Positions 24,536 to 33,024 of a stretch of DNA of 64,000 nt are shown one piece after another. Position numbers and translations under genes: made by a program. The DNA comes from an uncultured Burkholderiaceae bacterium (lineage in GTDB: Bacteria; Pseudomonadota; Gammaproteobacteria; Burkholderiales; Burkholderiaceae_F), in contig CALXQR010000007.1 of assembly GCA_944390675.1 (NCBI GenBank), forward strand, positions 42,610 to 106,609, in the 5' to 3' direction. The notes under the pieces are model-generated. The model was not told the DNA's origin and searched no databases. It saw nothing but the letters and a program-made list of their open reading frames with translations. Positions within the stretch are counted from its first letter, which is position 1, and each line of letters opens with the position of its first letter.

Positions 24536-24580
24536 CTATCGCACCTCTTAATCAGAAATAGCAAAACAAACCGAGCGGTC

Positions 24581-24602
24581 AAGTTTGAGCGCAGTCAAAC
24601 TT
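24581..24602. promoter_or_regulatory. Hairpin in the racemase/rfbB divergent region
   Basis: AAGTTTGA (24581-24588) and TCAAACTT (24595-24602) form a perfect 8-bp inverted repeat with a 6-base spacer. It lies in the 156-bp divergent intergenic region, 45 bp from the racemase start, and could be an operator. Confidence 0.35.
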
Positions 24603-24691
24603 AGCCTCTTTGTCACTTCAAGTGTAATACAATCCAATCGGTTAAAAAGAAATAATTGTTGGCAAATGTCAACGGTAGTCAAAAGGACTTT

Positions 24692-25762
24692 ATGCGTAAA
24701 GAAAAATTACTGGTCACAGGCGGCGCAGGCTTTATCGGATCGCATTTTGTGGATGCGGCGCTGAAAGCCGGCTACGCTGTTTTCACCGTTGACAAACTGG
24801 ATTACTGCGGCAACCTCTTGAACCTGGAAAACGCACTGGCTAATCGCTCACACCGTTTTCTTAAAGCCGACATCGGCGATACCGATCAGATGCGGGAAGT
24901 TTTCAAAAGCTTCAGGCCCGACGTGGTGGTGCATTTGGCCGCGCAAACCCATGTGGACCGCTCAATTGATGACCCCTCAGTCTTTATCCAAAACAATGTG
25001 GTCGCCACTCAAAAATTGCTGGAGGTTTCCCGGCACTATTGGGAAAGGCTTAAAAGTGTCCGTAAAGAGCGCTTCCGTTTTATTTACGTTTCCACTGACG
25101 AGGTTTATGGGTCGCTTAAGGCTGACGAGAAGTCTTTTACGCTCAATTGCCCCTATCGCCCCGCAAGTCCTTATGCCGCAAGCAAAGCCGCGGGTGAGAT
25201 GATCGCCTTAAGCTACTGGCGCACGTTCGGCTTTCCGACTGTGGTGGAGCACGCCTGTAATAACTATGGGCCTCGACAATTTCCCGAAAAACTCATTCCG
25301 CTCATGATTGAACGGGCCCGAAGCGGCAAATCGCTGCCGATTTACGGCAATGGAGAGAACATTCGGGAGTGGATGTATGTGACCGATCACGCCCGCGCGC
25401 TTCTTGCAATTGTGCAAAAGGGACGCGCTGGCGCCACGTATAACGTCGGAACGGGTGATGAGGTTTCTAATATTAAATTAGTCCGCGCGCTTTGCACCCT
25501 GATGGATTCTGCCTGCCCGGGACTCTTTCCCTTTGATCAGGCGATCAGTTTTGTGGCCGATCGCCCGGGGCATGATTTCCGCTATTCAATGGATAGCCGG
25601 CAGAGCGCCAAAGAACTAGGCTTTAAACCCGCGGTGCGGCTCATTGACGGCTTGCACAAAACTCTGGCGTGGTATTTGGAAAATGACAAGTGGCTCGATT
25701 CGGTCAGAAGCGGTCAGTATCCCGAATGGATGAAGCGCTACGAGGAAAAAGATGCGCATTGA
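24692..25762 (+). CDS. rfbB: dTDP-glucose 4,6-dehydratase
   Basis: RfbB (RmlB) makes dTDP-4-keto-6-deoxyglucose, a precursor of dTDP-rhamnose. The 356-residue SDR enzyme has the NAD motif GGAGFIG at 10-16, HLAAQTHVDRSI, the TDEVYG segment with the catalytic acidic residues, YAASKAAGE (the YxxxK pair), and NNYGPRQFPEKLIPL. ATG 24692 was chosen because AAGGA lies 4 nt upstream and the N-terminus matches the family. It overlaps rfbC by 11 nt. The rfbA and rfbD genes are not in this window. Confidence 0.95.
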   Translation: MRKEKLLVTGGAGFIGSHFVDAALKAGYAVFTVDKLDYCGNLLNLENALANRSHRFLKADIGDTDQMREVFKSFRPDVVVHLAAQTHVDRSIDDPSVFIQNNVVATQKLLEVSRHYWERLKSVRKERFRFIYVSTDEVYGSLKADEKSFTLNCPYRPASPYAASKAAGEMIALSYWRTFGFPTVVEHACNNYGPRQFPEKLIPLMIERARSGKSLPIYGNGENIREWMYVTDHARALLAIVQKGRAGATYNVGTGDEVSNIKLVRALCTLMDSACPGLFPFDQAISFVADRPGHDFRYSMDSRQSAKELGFKPAVRLIDGLHKTLAWYLENDKWLDSVRSGQYPEWMKRYEEKDAH

Positions 25763-26300
25763 AAAAACAGACTTTGACGGTCTCCTGAGAATTTATCCGG
25801 ACGTGCATCGCGACAGCCGAGGCGCCTTTTTTGAACTATGGCAGGCGGTGCGTTACGAGGATCTCTGGCCGGAATTAAATTTCGTTCAGGACAATATTTC
25901 TGTTTCTAAAAAGGGGACGCTTCGGGGACTGCATTTTCAGAAAACGCACCCCCAGGGCAAGCTCATTACGGTGCTCGAAGGGGAAATTTTCGATGTGGCG
26001 GTGGATTTAAGACCCTCATCGAAAACGTTCGGTAAAAGTTTTACGGTGACGCTTTCAGAAGCTGATTTCAGCCAGCTGTATATTCCGGAAGGTTTCGCGC
26101 ACGGTTTTCTGACTCTCTCAGACATTGCGCGCGTGCACTATCGGTGCACCGATTTTTATCATCCTGAAGATGAAGGCTACATCCTTTATAGTGATCAGAA
26201 CTTGGCGATCAAATGGCCCGATGCGGGGGCTTTAATTGTCTCTGAGAAAGACCGTCGGGGGCAGAGTTTCTTTGACTGGCGCCGCAGCGTTGGCATCTGA
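25752..26300 (+). CDS. rfbC: dTDP-4-dehydrorhamnose 3,5-epimerase
   Basis: RfbC (RmlC) epimerises the RfbB product on the way to dTDP-L-rhamnose. The 182-residue cupin has the family segments VHRDSRGAFFELW, FVQDNISVSKKGTLRGLHFQ (the conserved Arg-Gly-Leu-His-Phe-Gln) and YIPEGFAHGFLTLSD. Length is typical. It overlaps the end of rfbB by 11 nt, indicating coupled translation. Confidence 0.95.
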   Translation: MRIEKTDFDGLLRIYPDVHRDSRGAFFELWQAVRYEDLWPELNFVQDNISVSKKGTLRGLHFQKTHPQGKLITVLEGEIFDVAVDLRPSSKTFGKSFTVTLSEADFSQLYIPEGFAHGFLTLSDIARVHYRCTDFYHPEDEGYILYSDQNLAIKWPDAGALIVSEKDRRGQSFFDWRRSVGI

Positions 26301-26359
26301 AAAAATCCAATCAATTTTTGGCAAAATAGTGCCTTTTGATTTTTAGACACGAGAACGAC

Positions 26360-28729
26360 ATGGTGAGCTTCATAGACAAACTGAATCCGGAGCAAAAGGC
26401 CGCGGTAACGCTTCCGGCCGAAAGCGCATTGATTTTGGCGGGAGCCGGTTCCGGCAAAACCCGCGTTCTAACAACACGCATCGCTTGGCTTATTGAACAA
26501 AATATGGCAAGCCCCATGGAGATTCTCGCGGTCACGTTTACCAATAAAGCTGCCAAGGAAATGCTCACCCGTATTCAGGCCTCCATTCCGGTGAACACGC
26601 GCGGCATGTGGGTGGGGACGTTTCACGGTTTGTGCAATCGCATGCTTCGCAGACACTTTAAGGAAGCGGGGCTGCCGCAGACCTTTCAAATTCTCGATCA
26701 GACCGATCAGCTCTCGGCCATTAAGCGCCTGATGAAGGCTCACGGGATCAGCGCCGATGAGTTCGCGCCCAAGGAAGTCCAAAACTATATTTCCAGCGCT
26801 AAAGAAGAAGGGCTTCGCGCGCGCGATATGACGGCAGAATTTGGCAACAAAGCCAAAATGGCCGAAATCTATAAGCTCTATGAGGATCAGTGCAACCGAG
26901 AGGGCGTTGCCGATTTCGGTGAATTGCTCTTAAGAAGCTACGAGCTTTTATCGCGCAATGAGATGATCCGCCGTCATTATCAAGAGCGTTTCCGTTTTAT
27001 TTTGGTCGATGAGTTTCAGGATACCAATCGTCTGCAGTACAAGTGGTTAAAACTTTTGGCAGGTTTTACCTCCGGCGGCATTCGTGAGTATGACGGTAAC
27101 TGCGTCTTCGCGGTGGGTGACGACGACCAATCGATTTACGCCTTCCGCGGCGCCAATGTCGGCAACATGATGGATTTTCAGCGTGATTTCCAAATCCGTC
27201 ATCTGATTAAATTGGAACAAAATTACCGCTCGTTCGGTCATATTCTTAATGCCGCTAATGAACTGATCGCGCACAATGATGACCGTCTGGGTAAAGATCT
27301 TTGGACGAGTTCCGGCGATGGTGAACGCATTCGAGTATTCCGTGCAAGCGATGATCGCGATGAAGCGCAGTACTGCGTGCAGGAAATTCGTGAAGCGGTG
27401 GGGCGCGGCGTAAAAAAGCATGAAATCGCGATTTTGTATCGCTCTAATGCTCAGAGCCGCGTGATTGAACAATCGCTTGTGGCGGCCGGTATTCCCTATC
27501 GAGTTTACGGGGGCTTGCGCTTTTTTGATCGTGCGGAAATCAAGCACGCCTTGGCCTATCTTCGTTTGATTGAAAACCCGAAAGATGACACAGCTTTTTT
27601 GCGTGTGGTGAATTTCCCGATGCGCGGAATTGGCGCAAAGAGTATCGAGACGCTGCAGCAGCAAGCAATTGCGGCAAACGTCAGTCTTTATGAGGCGGCT
27701 CAGACTTTGGAGGGTGCGGCCGGAACAAAACTTCGCGCTTTCACGGCTCTGATTGACGCCATGCGGTTTGAGTACTCTTGCCTGCCTCTGCCCGATATGA
27801 TCGCAGCTGTCGTGGATCGCTCGGGATTAGACGAACACTATAAAAAAGAGCGCGAAGGTCAGGAGCGTCTTGAAAACTTGGAAGAATTGCAAAACGCCGC
27901 GCAGGCTTATCTCAGAGAAGAAGGTATCAGCGTGGACGCTCGAAGCGATGAGGTTGAGGCAGATGGCGCGGAAGATGAAATGACTTCTTTGGCAGGCTTT
28001 TTGTCGCACGCGGCGCTTGAGGCTGGCGACAATCAGGCGCAAAAGGGTGAGGACGCGGTGCAGCTCATGACCGTGCACGCAGCCAAAGGGCTTGAATTCG
28101 ACGTGGTTTTCATCACAGGCGTTGAAGAAGGTCTTTTCCCGCACGCCAATAGCGCCAACGACCCCAAGGGCATGGCAGAAGAGCGGCGCCTCATGTACGT
28201 GGCGATCACGCGCGCAAGGAAAAATCTTCATTTATCTTTTGCGCTTTCTCGCATGCTGCGCGGTCAATACATGGATTCGGGGCCGAGCCAATTTATCAAT
28301 GAAATTGATGAAGAGCACCTGCTTTTCCTCTACGATCGCAAGCGCTCCATGGCCATTGAAGACGAAGACCAGTCTTTGAGCTGGGGGGATGGCTATTCCA
28401 ATTCTCGTCGTTCATCGCGCTCTTCGGGTTACCGCGGATCAGATTACGGCTACTCTCGGTACGGGAGTTCCGGCAGTTACTCTCGCTCAACCTATGGCGG
28501 AACAACCGGTTTTGCCCGCGCAAAAATGGATCCGGCAGTGAAGAAAATGGCTGCAAAGGCGGAATTTAAGGGTTTTGCGGTGGGCAATCGCGTGCACCAC
28601 GCGCGCTTTGGCGATGGTTCTGTCGTTGGGCTTGTGGGGCTGGGTGACGATGCCCGCATCCGCGTGCAGTTCGACGAGGTCGGAACCAAGGAACTACTTT
28701 TATCCTTGGCTAAGCTTACTAAGCTTTAA
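26360..28729 (+). CDS. uvrD: DNA helicase II (UvrD/PcrA type)
   Basis: A superfamily 1 helicase of 789 residues for nucleotide excision and mismatch repair. Motifs are Walker A LILAGAGSGKT (GAGSGKT at 28-34), motif Ia TFTNKAAKEM, Walker B ILVDEFQDTN, motif III GDDDQSIYAFRGA, motif IV EQNYRS, motif V MTVHAAKGLEFDVVF and motif VI VAITRARK. The C-terminal linker is a Ser/Gly/Tyr/Arg-rich low-complexity stretch, then a Tudor-like end (VGNRVHHARFGDGSVV) known to contact RNA polymerase in UvrD/PcrA. ATG 26360 (MVSFIDKLNPEQ) matches the family start better than the upstream TTG. Confidence 0.95.
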   Translation: MVSFIDKLNPEQKAAVTLPAESALILAGAGSGKTRVLTTRIAWLIEQNMASPMEILAVTFTNKAAKEMLTRIQASIPVNTRGMWVGTFHGLCNRMLRRHFKEAGLPQTFQILDQTDQLSAIKRLMKAHGISADEFAPKEVQNYISSAKEEGLRARDMTAEFGNKAKMAEIYKLYEDQCNREGVADFGELLLRSYELLSRNEMIRRHYQERFRFILVDEFQDTNRLQYKWLKLLAGFTSGGIREYDGNCVFAVGDDDQSIYAFRGANVGNMMDFQRDFQIRHLIKLEQNYRSFGHILNAANELIAHNDDRLGKDLWTSSGDGERIRVFRASDDRDEAQYCVQEIREAVGRGVKKHEIAILYRSNAQSRVIEQSLVAAGIPYRVYGGLRFFDRAEIKHALAYLRLIENPKDDTAFLRVVNFPMRGIGAKSIETLQQQAIAANVSLYEAAQTLEGAAGTKLRAFTALIDAMRFEYSCLPLPDMIAAVVDRSGLDEHYKKEREGQERLENLEELQNAAQAYLREEGISVDARSDEVEADGAEDEMTSLAGFLSHAALEAGDNQAQKGEDAVQLMTVHAAKGLEFDVVFITGVEEGLFPHANSANDPKGMAEERRLMYVAITRARKNLHLSFALSRMLRGQYMDSGPSQFINEIDEEHLLFLYDRKRSMAIEDEDQSLSWGDGYSNSRRSSRSSGYRGSDYGYSRYGSSGSYSRSTYGGTTGFARAKMDPAVKKMAAKAEFKGFAVGNRVHHARFGDGSVVGLVGLGDDARIRVQFDEVGTKELLLSLAKLTKL

Positions 28730-28734
28730 TAAGC

Positions 28735-28757
28735 GGGTGGAGATATTTTCTCCACCC
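28735..28757. terminator. Hairpin between convergent uvrD and ATPase genes
   Basis: GGGTGGAGA (28735-28743) pairs perfectly with TCTCCACCC (28749-28757). The plus-strand T-run (ATTTTTTTC) comes 12 bp later, so it is not a classic terminator, but its place between two stop codons supports that role. Confidence 0.6.
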
Positions 28758-28779
28758 AAACCAGAGGATTTTTTTCGCA

Positions 28780-30117
28780 CTACATGTCTTTTGGGAAGAG
28801 CCCGGTTAACTTTTGAGAATAAGTTGCATATTTTTTGTGTTGCTGCAGGAAAGCTTGAGCGGATTGTTCAAGCTTTTTCTCATCGTATTTCTCAGGGTTT
28901 AACTTTGCCTCGCCGAAAATAATTTCTTTGTTGGTTTCATCAATTGCAACTAGATCAATTTCATGCTGGCCTTTGTTATCCCACCAGCCGCCCACCGGTG
29001 TGTATTGACCTTTTTCAAGCGTGCTTTCGATAAACCATCTCTCAAGTGATTTACCTAAAAATTGAGGTAAGCCATCTTCGCACAATTGCACCAATTTATC
29101 CCAATTATGGTAGGTAGCTAAATCGGTCATTCGGATCGTATCGACAAAAGTCAGCCAAAAGCGCAGGTATGGATCGGCGATGCGATAACGGGCTCTGCGC
29201 GCTGAGGCCTCTTCCAAAATGGGGAATTGACGATCAATTAAACGGAATTGCTCGAGTCTTTTTAGGTAAGAGCTGATGTTTTCAGGAATACGGTCCTGGA
29301 TTTCGTTCCATTTGGTGTCGCCCGACGCAATCGCATGCAATATCTCTTTGTAGACACTGAATTTGCGCTGAAATTCATTGGCCAGATACACATTGCCTTC
29401 CGCTCTGAGCCAACCGCCCTCAACGGAGAAAAGAAAGCGAATCGCTTTGGAAGCCGAAAGCGCCTTTTGTTTGCTAAGAAGCTCCACATAGGCCGCCACG
29501 CCGCCCGTCATCGCATACACTGTCAGCAAATCAATGGGCTTAAATGCGCCGGCTTCATCGTTCATAATTTCCTTGATGATTGAAGGTGTGAAGGGCATCA
29601 CCTCAATTCGGCAGGAAGAACGTCCATACATTGGCTGGCTGTGATCGCCAAAAATTTGTTCCACTGCTGAAATAATGGAGCCGCTCATAACGAGCAACAT
29701 TTGAGAAGAATCCTTTTTTCTATCCCAAACTGTCTGAAGTCGGCTCCAAAACCCCGGGGCCACTTTGTCAAGTTCCTGGCATTCATCGATGATGAAAATG
29801 CAGGGTTTATCCTTTGAGAGCGTCATGGCAAAAGAGATGACTTCGTCGATGCCTTTGCAAGTCGGAACGAATTCAGGTCGATAGGTTTGAACAACTTCAT
29901 CGAGCCAGGCCGTCGCGGTGGCTTCTTCAGAGCGTTCCTGGGCCACAAAAGAAAAAACGGGGAGCGCGGATTTTTCAAAAGCTTTCGCAATGAGCGTTGT
30001 TTTGCCGACTCTTCGCCGTCCAAGCACGTTGACTAATTGAGACGAATGAGATTGCTCAACGACTTTCAAAAAATGCTGCAAAGCTTTTATTTCTTCCTGT
30101 CGGCCATAAAAACGCAT
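28780..30117 (-). CDS. DUF234-type AAA ATPase
   Basis: This 445-residue protein begins with RFYGRQEEIKALQHFL, typical of archaeal-like ATPases. It has Walker A LGRRRVGKTTL near 33-43, Walker B CIFIIDECQELDKV near 103-116, and a C-terminal winged-helix plus DUF234 nuclease-like domain (HEIDLVAIDETNKEIIFGEAKL). The motif E-I-D-L-V ... E-A-K resembles PD-(D/E)XK nucleases. Function is not established for the family. It is unrelated in detail to the AAA_14 protein earlier in the window. ATG 30117 was chosen because GAGGTGG lies directly upstream. That site is inside an 8-bp hairpin. Confidence 0.85.
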   Translation of the reverse strand: MRFYGRQEEIKALQHFLKVVEQSHSSQLVNVLGRRRVGKTTLIAKAFEKSALPVFSFVAQERSEEATATAWLDEVVQTYRPEFVPTCKGIDEVISFAMTLSKDKPCIFIIDECQELDKVAPGFWSRLQTVWDRKKDSSQMLLVMSGSIISAVEQIFGDHSQPMYGRSSCRIEVMPFTPSIIKEIMNDEAGAFKPIDLLTVYAMTGGVAAYVELLSKQKALSASKAIRFLFSVEGGWLRAEGNVYLANEFQRKFSVYKEILHAIASGDTKWNEIQDRIPENISSYLKRLEQFRLIDRQFPILEEASARRARYRIADPYLRFWLTFVDTIRMTDLATYHNWDKLVQLCEDGLPQFLGKSLERWFIESTLEKGQYTPVGGWWDNKGQHEIDLVAIDETNKEIIFGEAKLNPEKYDEKKLEQSAQAFLQQHKKYATYSQKLTGLFPKDM

Positions 30118-30124
30118 TTTCCAC

Positions 30125-30190
30125 CTCAACAACCTAAATATTGTTGAGATACTCTATCTCAAATTAACTTAATTTTCAATTAACTTAATT
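30125..30190. repeat. Cluster of four palindromes upstream of the DUF234 ATPase gene
   Basis: CTCAACAA (30125-30132) pairs with TTGTTGAG (30141-30148). GAGATA (30146-30151) pairs with TATCTC (30155-30160). The 13-bp palindrome AATTAACTTAATT occurs twice, at 30162-30174 and 30178-30190, 16 bp apart. On the ATPase transcript the first hairpin holds part of the GAGG ribosome-binding site. The cluster lies between the ATPase gene and tRNA-Val. Confidence 0.6.
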
Positions 30191-30222
30191 GGAAATTGAG
30201 TAAATAATTTTCTAAAAGAGTC

Positions 30223-30251
30223 TTGCCAACTGAAAAAAGCTCTGATAATAT
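30223..30251 (+). promoter_or_regulatory. Sigma70 promoter of tRNA-Val
   Basis: TTGCCA (30223-30228), a 17-bp spacer and TAATAT (30246-30251), ending 14 bp before the tRNA. Good box quality and spacing. Confidence 0.75.
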
Positions 30252-30265
30252 ACGCAACTCGCAAC

Positions 30266-30342
30266 AGGCACGTAGCTCAGTTGGTTAGAGCATCACCTTG
30301 ACATGGTGGGGGTCGTTGGTTCGAGTCCAATCGTGCCTACCA
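30266..30342 (+). tRNA. tRNA-Val (GAC anticodon)
   Basis: A 77-nt cloverleaf. The acceptor stem is AGGCACG (30266-30272) with CGTGCCT, and the D-loop region TAGCTCAGTTGGTTAGAGC is canonical. The anticodon loop TTGACAT carries GAC, the T-arm is GGTTCGAGTCC, and the 3' end ACCA is encoded. GAC reads valine codons GUC and GUU. It stands alone between its own promoter and terminator. Confidence 0.97.
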
Positions 30343-30355
30343 AAATTTTCGAAAG

Positions 30356-30382
30356 AGGAATCCGAGTTTGGGTTCCTTTTTT
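30356..30382 (+). terminator. Terminator of tRNA-Val
   Basis: AGGAATCC (30356-30363) pairs with GGGTTCCT (30370-30377), with one wobble, followed directly by a run of six T's ending at 30382. It starts 14 bp after the tRNA. Confidence 0.88.
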
Positions 30383-30479
30383 GTTTTCAGTTCGCTCTCA
30401 GACCCCATAGATGATTTTTGGCCAGACGAAGACCCATTTTTGTATCAATTGAAAAGGACTTTAGTTGAAGCAAAGTTTT

Positions 30480-30513
30480 TTGTAACAACTAAAAACGGTT
30501 TTAGTTGTTACAA
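30480..30513. repeat. 15-bp perfect hairpin in the tRNA-Val/eptA gap
   Basis: A 15-bp arm (30480-30494, starting TTGTAACAAC) pairs perfectly with 30499-30513 around the 4-base loop ACGG. The palindrome TGTTATAACA lies at 30573-30582. The rest of this 255-bp gap (30383-30637) shows no credible gene. The hairpin could be a mobile-element remnant or the binding site of an unknown regulator. Confidence 0.5.
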
Positions 30514-30637
30514 CGCCGTTGTCGATGTCGGGGTTATTTTTCTCAAAGCGCAGCCCTAAAAAGATATTGGCTTGTTATAACATATTGAATTTCAAGGGGG
30601 ATCTTGTTAATTTAATACAGTTTTTTACAGCTTGAAA

Positions 30638-32959
30638 TTATGAGTCGGAGATGGCGCTCAGATCCCATTGTTTTTCGTAAGTGCTCGAGCGCACGTTGAG
30701 CAGTCCCAAAATTGTGTGATAGAGATGGTCATGCGTGACGGGTTTGCGGATATTGTTTTCGATAACTTTGCTTTTTACTCCGTATTGCTTTTGAAAAGCC
30801 TCTGACAGCCACATCACCATCGGGACGACTTTTTGTTCGTCAGGCGCAATGTAGTAAGGCGCTCCGTGTAAATAAAGTCCGTTTTCTCCCAAGCTTTCTC
30901 CGTGGTCAGAGACGTAAATGAGTGCCGTGTTGATGCCTTTGGCGCGCTTTAATTGATGAATCATCTCGCCAAGAACCTTATCGGTGTAACGGATGCTCGA
31001 GTCATAGGCTGCACGAATACTTTCTTTGGTGCAGCTTTTGAAACTTGAGTCGGTGCATTCTTTCCCGAACACTTTTTCTTTTTCCGTTGAGCGTTTGTAA
31101 TAGGCTGGACCGTGCGAGCCCATCATATGCAGAAAAAGCACCGCTTGTTCACCACCTTTGAGAGCTGATACAGAAGTTTTAACGCTCTCAACCATCACTT
31201 CATCCAGACAGGAGCCATCTTGACAGTATTTGGGATTGTGCGCTGGCTCAATGACGGTGACGTCTTTGCAGACACCTTTGCAGCCGGATTGATTTTCCAC
31301 CCAAGTGACGTTCCAGCCGGCGCGTTTTAGCAGCGAAGGCAGCGCCTCTTCAGAAATAATCCGCTTGCGGTCATAATCCCTGCGGCCGATGCGACTAAAC
31401 ATACAGGGTAGCGATACATCGGTGCTTGTGCCGCAAGCTTGAACGCGAGGAATGTTTACGAGATCTGTCTTGGATAACAAGGGATTGGTCGGTTCCTCAT
31501 AACCAGCCAATTGCCAATTGGCCGAGCGGGCAGTTTCTCCTACCACAACGACAAAAAGAGTGGGCGTTTGAGGGCGTGTAGTGGTAATCGGTGCGGTATC
31601 CACAATTTGTTTTGCCACTTCGGCCGGATTTTCATCTTTGAGCAAAGTCGATCCGGTTGAGTAGACGATGTTGACCGGCGCAATGAGATAGCGCATGCTT
31701 TTGTCTTGCCGCATCATGGCAGAAAAAGGCTGCAATTGCATAAACAGTGCAAAGACTCCGCAAAGGAAAGTCACAAGACAAATTCCGAGGCGCTTCATTC
31801 GGGATTCTTTGCGTCGGGATTTTTTCATTGTGCATATGAAAAAGACGATTGGCAGACTCAATAAGACGAAAGTGCCGGCTAAGTGCCAAGACCAATAGCC
31901 GCTGGCTTCATGAAAATCTGTGGCAAGGAAATTGCGAATCATGTCGGGCGTCATGGCAATGCCGTAATAAAGCCAAGACACGACAGAAGATAGGCCTAAG
32001 AGTGATAAACCGATAAAGGTGATTTTAAAAAGACGATAGGGTAGGAGTCCCAAAAGGGCGATTAAAGCCATCGCGATAAAAAAGAGACCTGCGAAAACGG
32101 ACAGAAGCAAAATAAGCGTCGTGAGAATGCTCTCCGGAGTTTTGTCAGCCGTTTTTAAAATAGCGCTTAAAAAAGGTGCGTTAAAGCAAAGCGTCCAGAA
32201 AAAGGCGCTTCTGAACAAAAAGTGGTTGAAGGCAATCTTTTTGATGGGACTTTTGAGACGTTCAATGAAGCGGGTACGATCAAAACACGCGACATAAAGT
32301 GCTGCGCAAATCAGCCAGTCAATTAAAGAAGTGGCAATCGTGTGTGACAGGAAATGAGCCCCTTGAACGATTCTGCCGGCTGAGCAGAGTACACCGAAGA
32401 TAAACACGGCGATTAATAAGTTGCGCGCTCTTTGAGGCTGGGTATCTCGCAATGCGAAATAGAGGGCAAATAGGCAAAAACCGGTGCCGGCATGTCCGGC
32501 GGGCCAGCAATGACCTTCTTGAAAAACCCAGGACCAAGAGGGCGTATTGATGGCAGCTTGGCCCGCAAACGCGTCAACTGACCAGGGACAGTACACGCCG
32601 GTTGTAGCCTTAAGCCAGGCCACCACTCCAATGCAAAGAAGCATCGCTCCTATTGTGTAAATGCTCAATACCAGCGCTTTTTCGTTGGCGGGTTCATTGC
32701 GACAACGCTTATAAATGTTCCAAACAATTAGTCCTAAAGCAACCAGAGCGGCAAAAATAGGAACGGCTTTCGTTGTTTTATAAAGGACAAAGTCAAAAAG
32801 AAAATCGCGTTTTAAGAAAAAAGCCTTTCCGTCAAAGAATAAAGAGCTTACCGCCACGTCCAACTGGTGAGGTGGAAATAAAATGAGAACAGTTAGACAC
32901 CAAAGCGGCAGTGCAAACCATAACCAAACGGAGTAATCACGAACAGGAACGCGAATCAA
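30638..32959 (-). CDS. PAP2 phosphatase fused to phosphoethanolamine transferase (EptA/MCR-like)
   Basis: The 773-residue membrane protein joins two lipid A-modifying families. Residues 1-230 are a PAP2-type phosphatase domain: K117 to CP at 124-125 (C1), WPAGH at 152-156 (C2), and R196, H202, H206 (C3). Further membrane helices follow, then an EptA/MCR-type sulfatase-fold domain from about 465: GETARS (Glu475, metal), CGTSTDVSLPC (nucleophile Thr513, disulfide Cys509-Cys519) and SDHGESLGE. EptA adds phosphoethanolamine to lipid A phosphate and lowers polymyxin binding; the PAP2 part may remove or transfer phosphate. The start is a TTG at 32959 with GGAG 9 nt upstream. It is divergent from a two-component system. 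Confidence 0.88.
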   Translation of the reverse strand: MIRVPVRDYSVWLWFALPLWCLTVLILFPPHQLDVAVSSLFFDGKAFFLKRDFLFDFVLYKTTKAVPIFAALVALGLIVWNIYKRCRNEPANEKALVLSIYTIGAMLLCIGVVAWLKATTGVYCPWSVDAFAGQAAINTPSWSWVFQEGHCWPAGHAGTGFCLFALYFALRDTQPQRARNLLIAVFIFGVLCSAGRIVQGAHFLSHTIATSLIDWLICAALYVACFDRTRFIERLKSPIKKIAFNHFLFRSAFFWTLCFNAPFLSAILKTADKTPESILTTLILLLSVFAGLFFIAMALIALLGLLPYRLFKITFIGLSLLGLSSVVSWLYYGIAMTPDMIRNFLATDFHEASGYWSWHLAGTFVLLSLPIVFFICTMKKSRRKESRMKRLGICLVTFLCGVFALFMQLQPFSAMMRQDKSMRYLIAPVNIVYSTGSTLLKDENPAEVAKQIVDTAPITTTRPQTPTLFVVVVGETARSANWQLAGYEEPTNPLLSKTDLVNIPRVQACGTSTDVSLPCMFSRIGRRDYDRKRIISEEALPSLLKRAGWNVTWVENQSGCKGVCKDVTVIEPAHNPKYCQDGSCLDEVMVESVKTSVSALKGGEQAVLFLHMMGSHGPAYYKRSTEKEKVFGKECTDSSFKSCTKESIRAAYDSSIRYTDKVLGEMIHQLKRAKGINTALIYVSDHGESLGENGLYLHGAPYYIAPDEQKVVPMVMWLSEAFQKQYGVKSKVIENNIRKPVTHDHLYHTILGLLNVRSSTYEKQWDLSAISDS

Positions 32960-33024
32960 GGGATGCTTCTCCAGTGAATGAGTTTTTGTGGTTGTCAGTA
33001 TCCGATGAGAGGCGCTAAAAGCGC

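Noticed and set aside
23522..24604. 360-residue open frame antisense to the racemase gene
   Set aside because: It mirrors the racemase codons, has no family motif and no ribosome-binding site.
30266..30342. Integration site (att) at tRNA-Val
   Set aside because: No integrase gene and no second copy of the tRNA 3' end was seen in the flanking sequence.
30368..30559. 63-residue open frame after tRNA-Val
   Set aside because: It runs through the tRNA terminator and the 15-bp hairpin, has no ribosome-binding site and no recognisable features.
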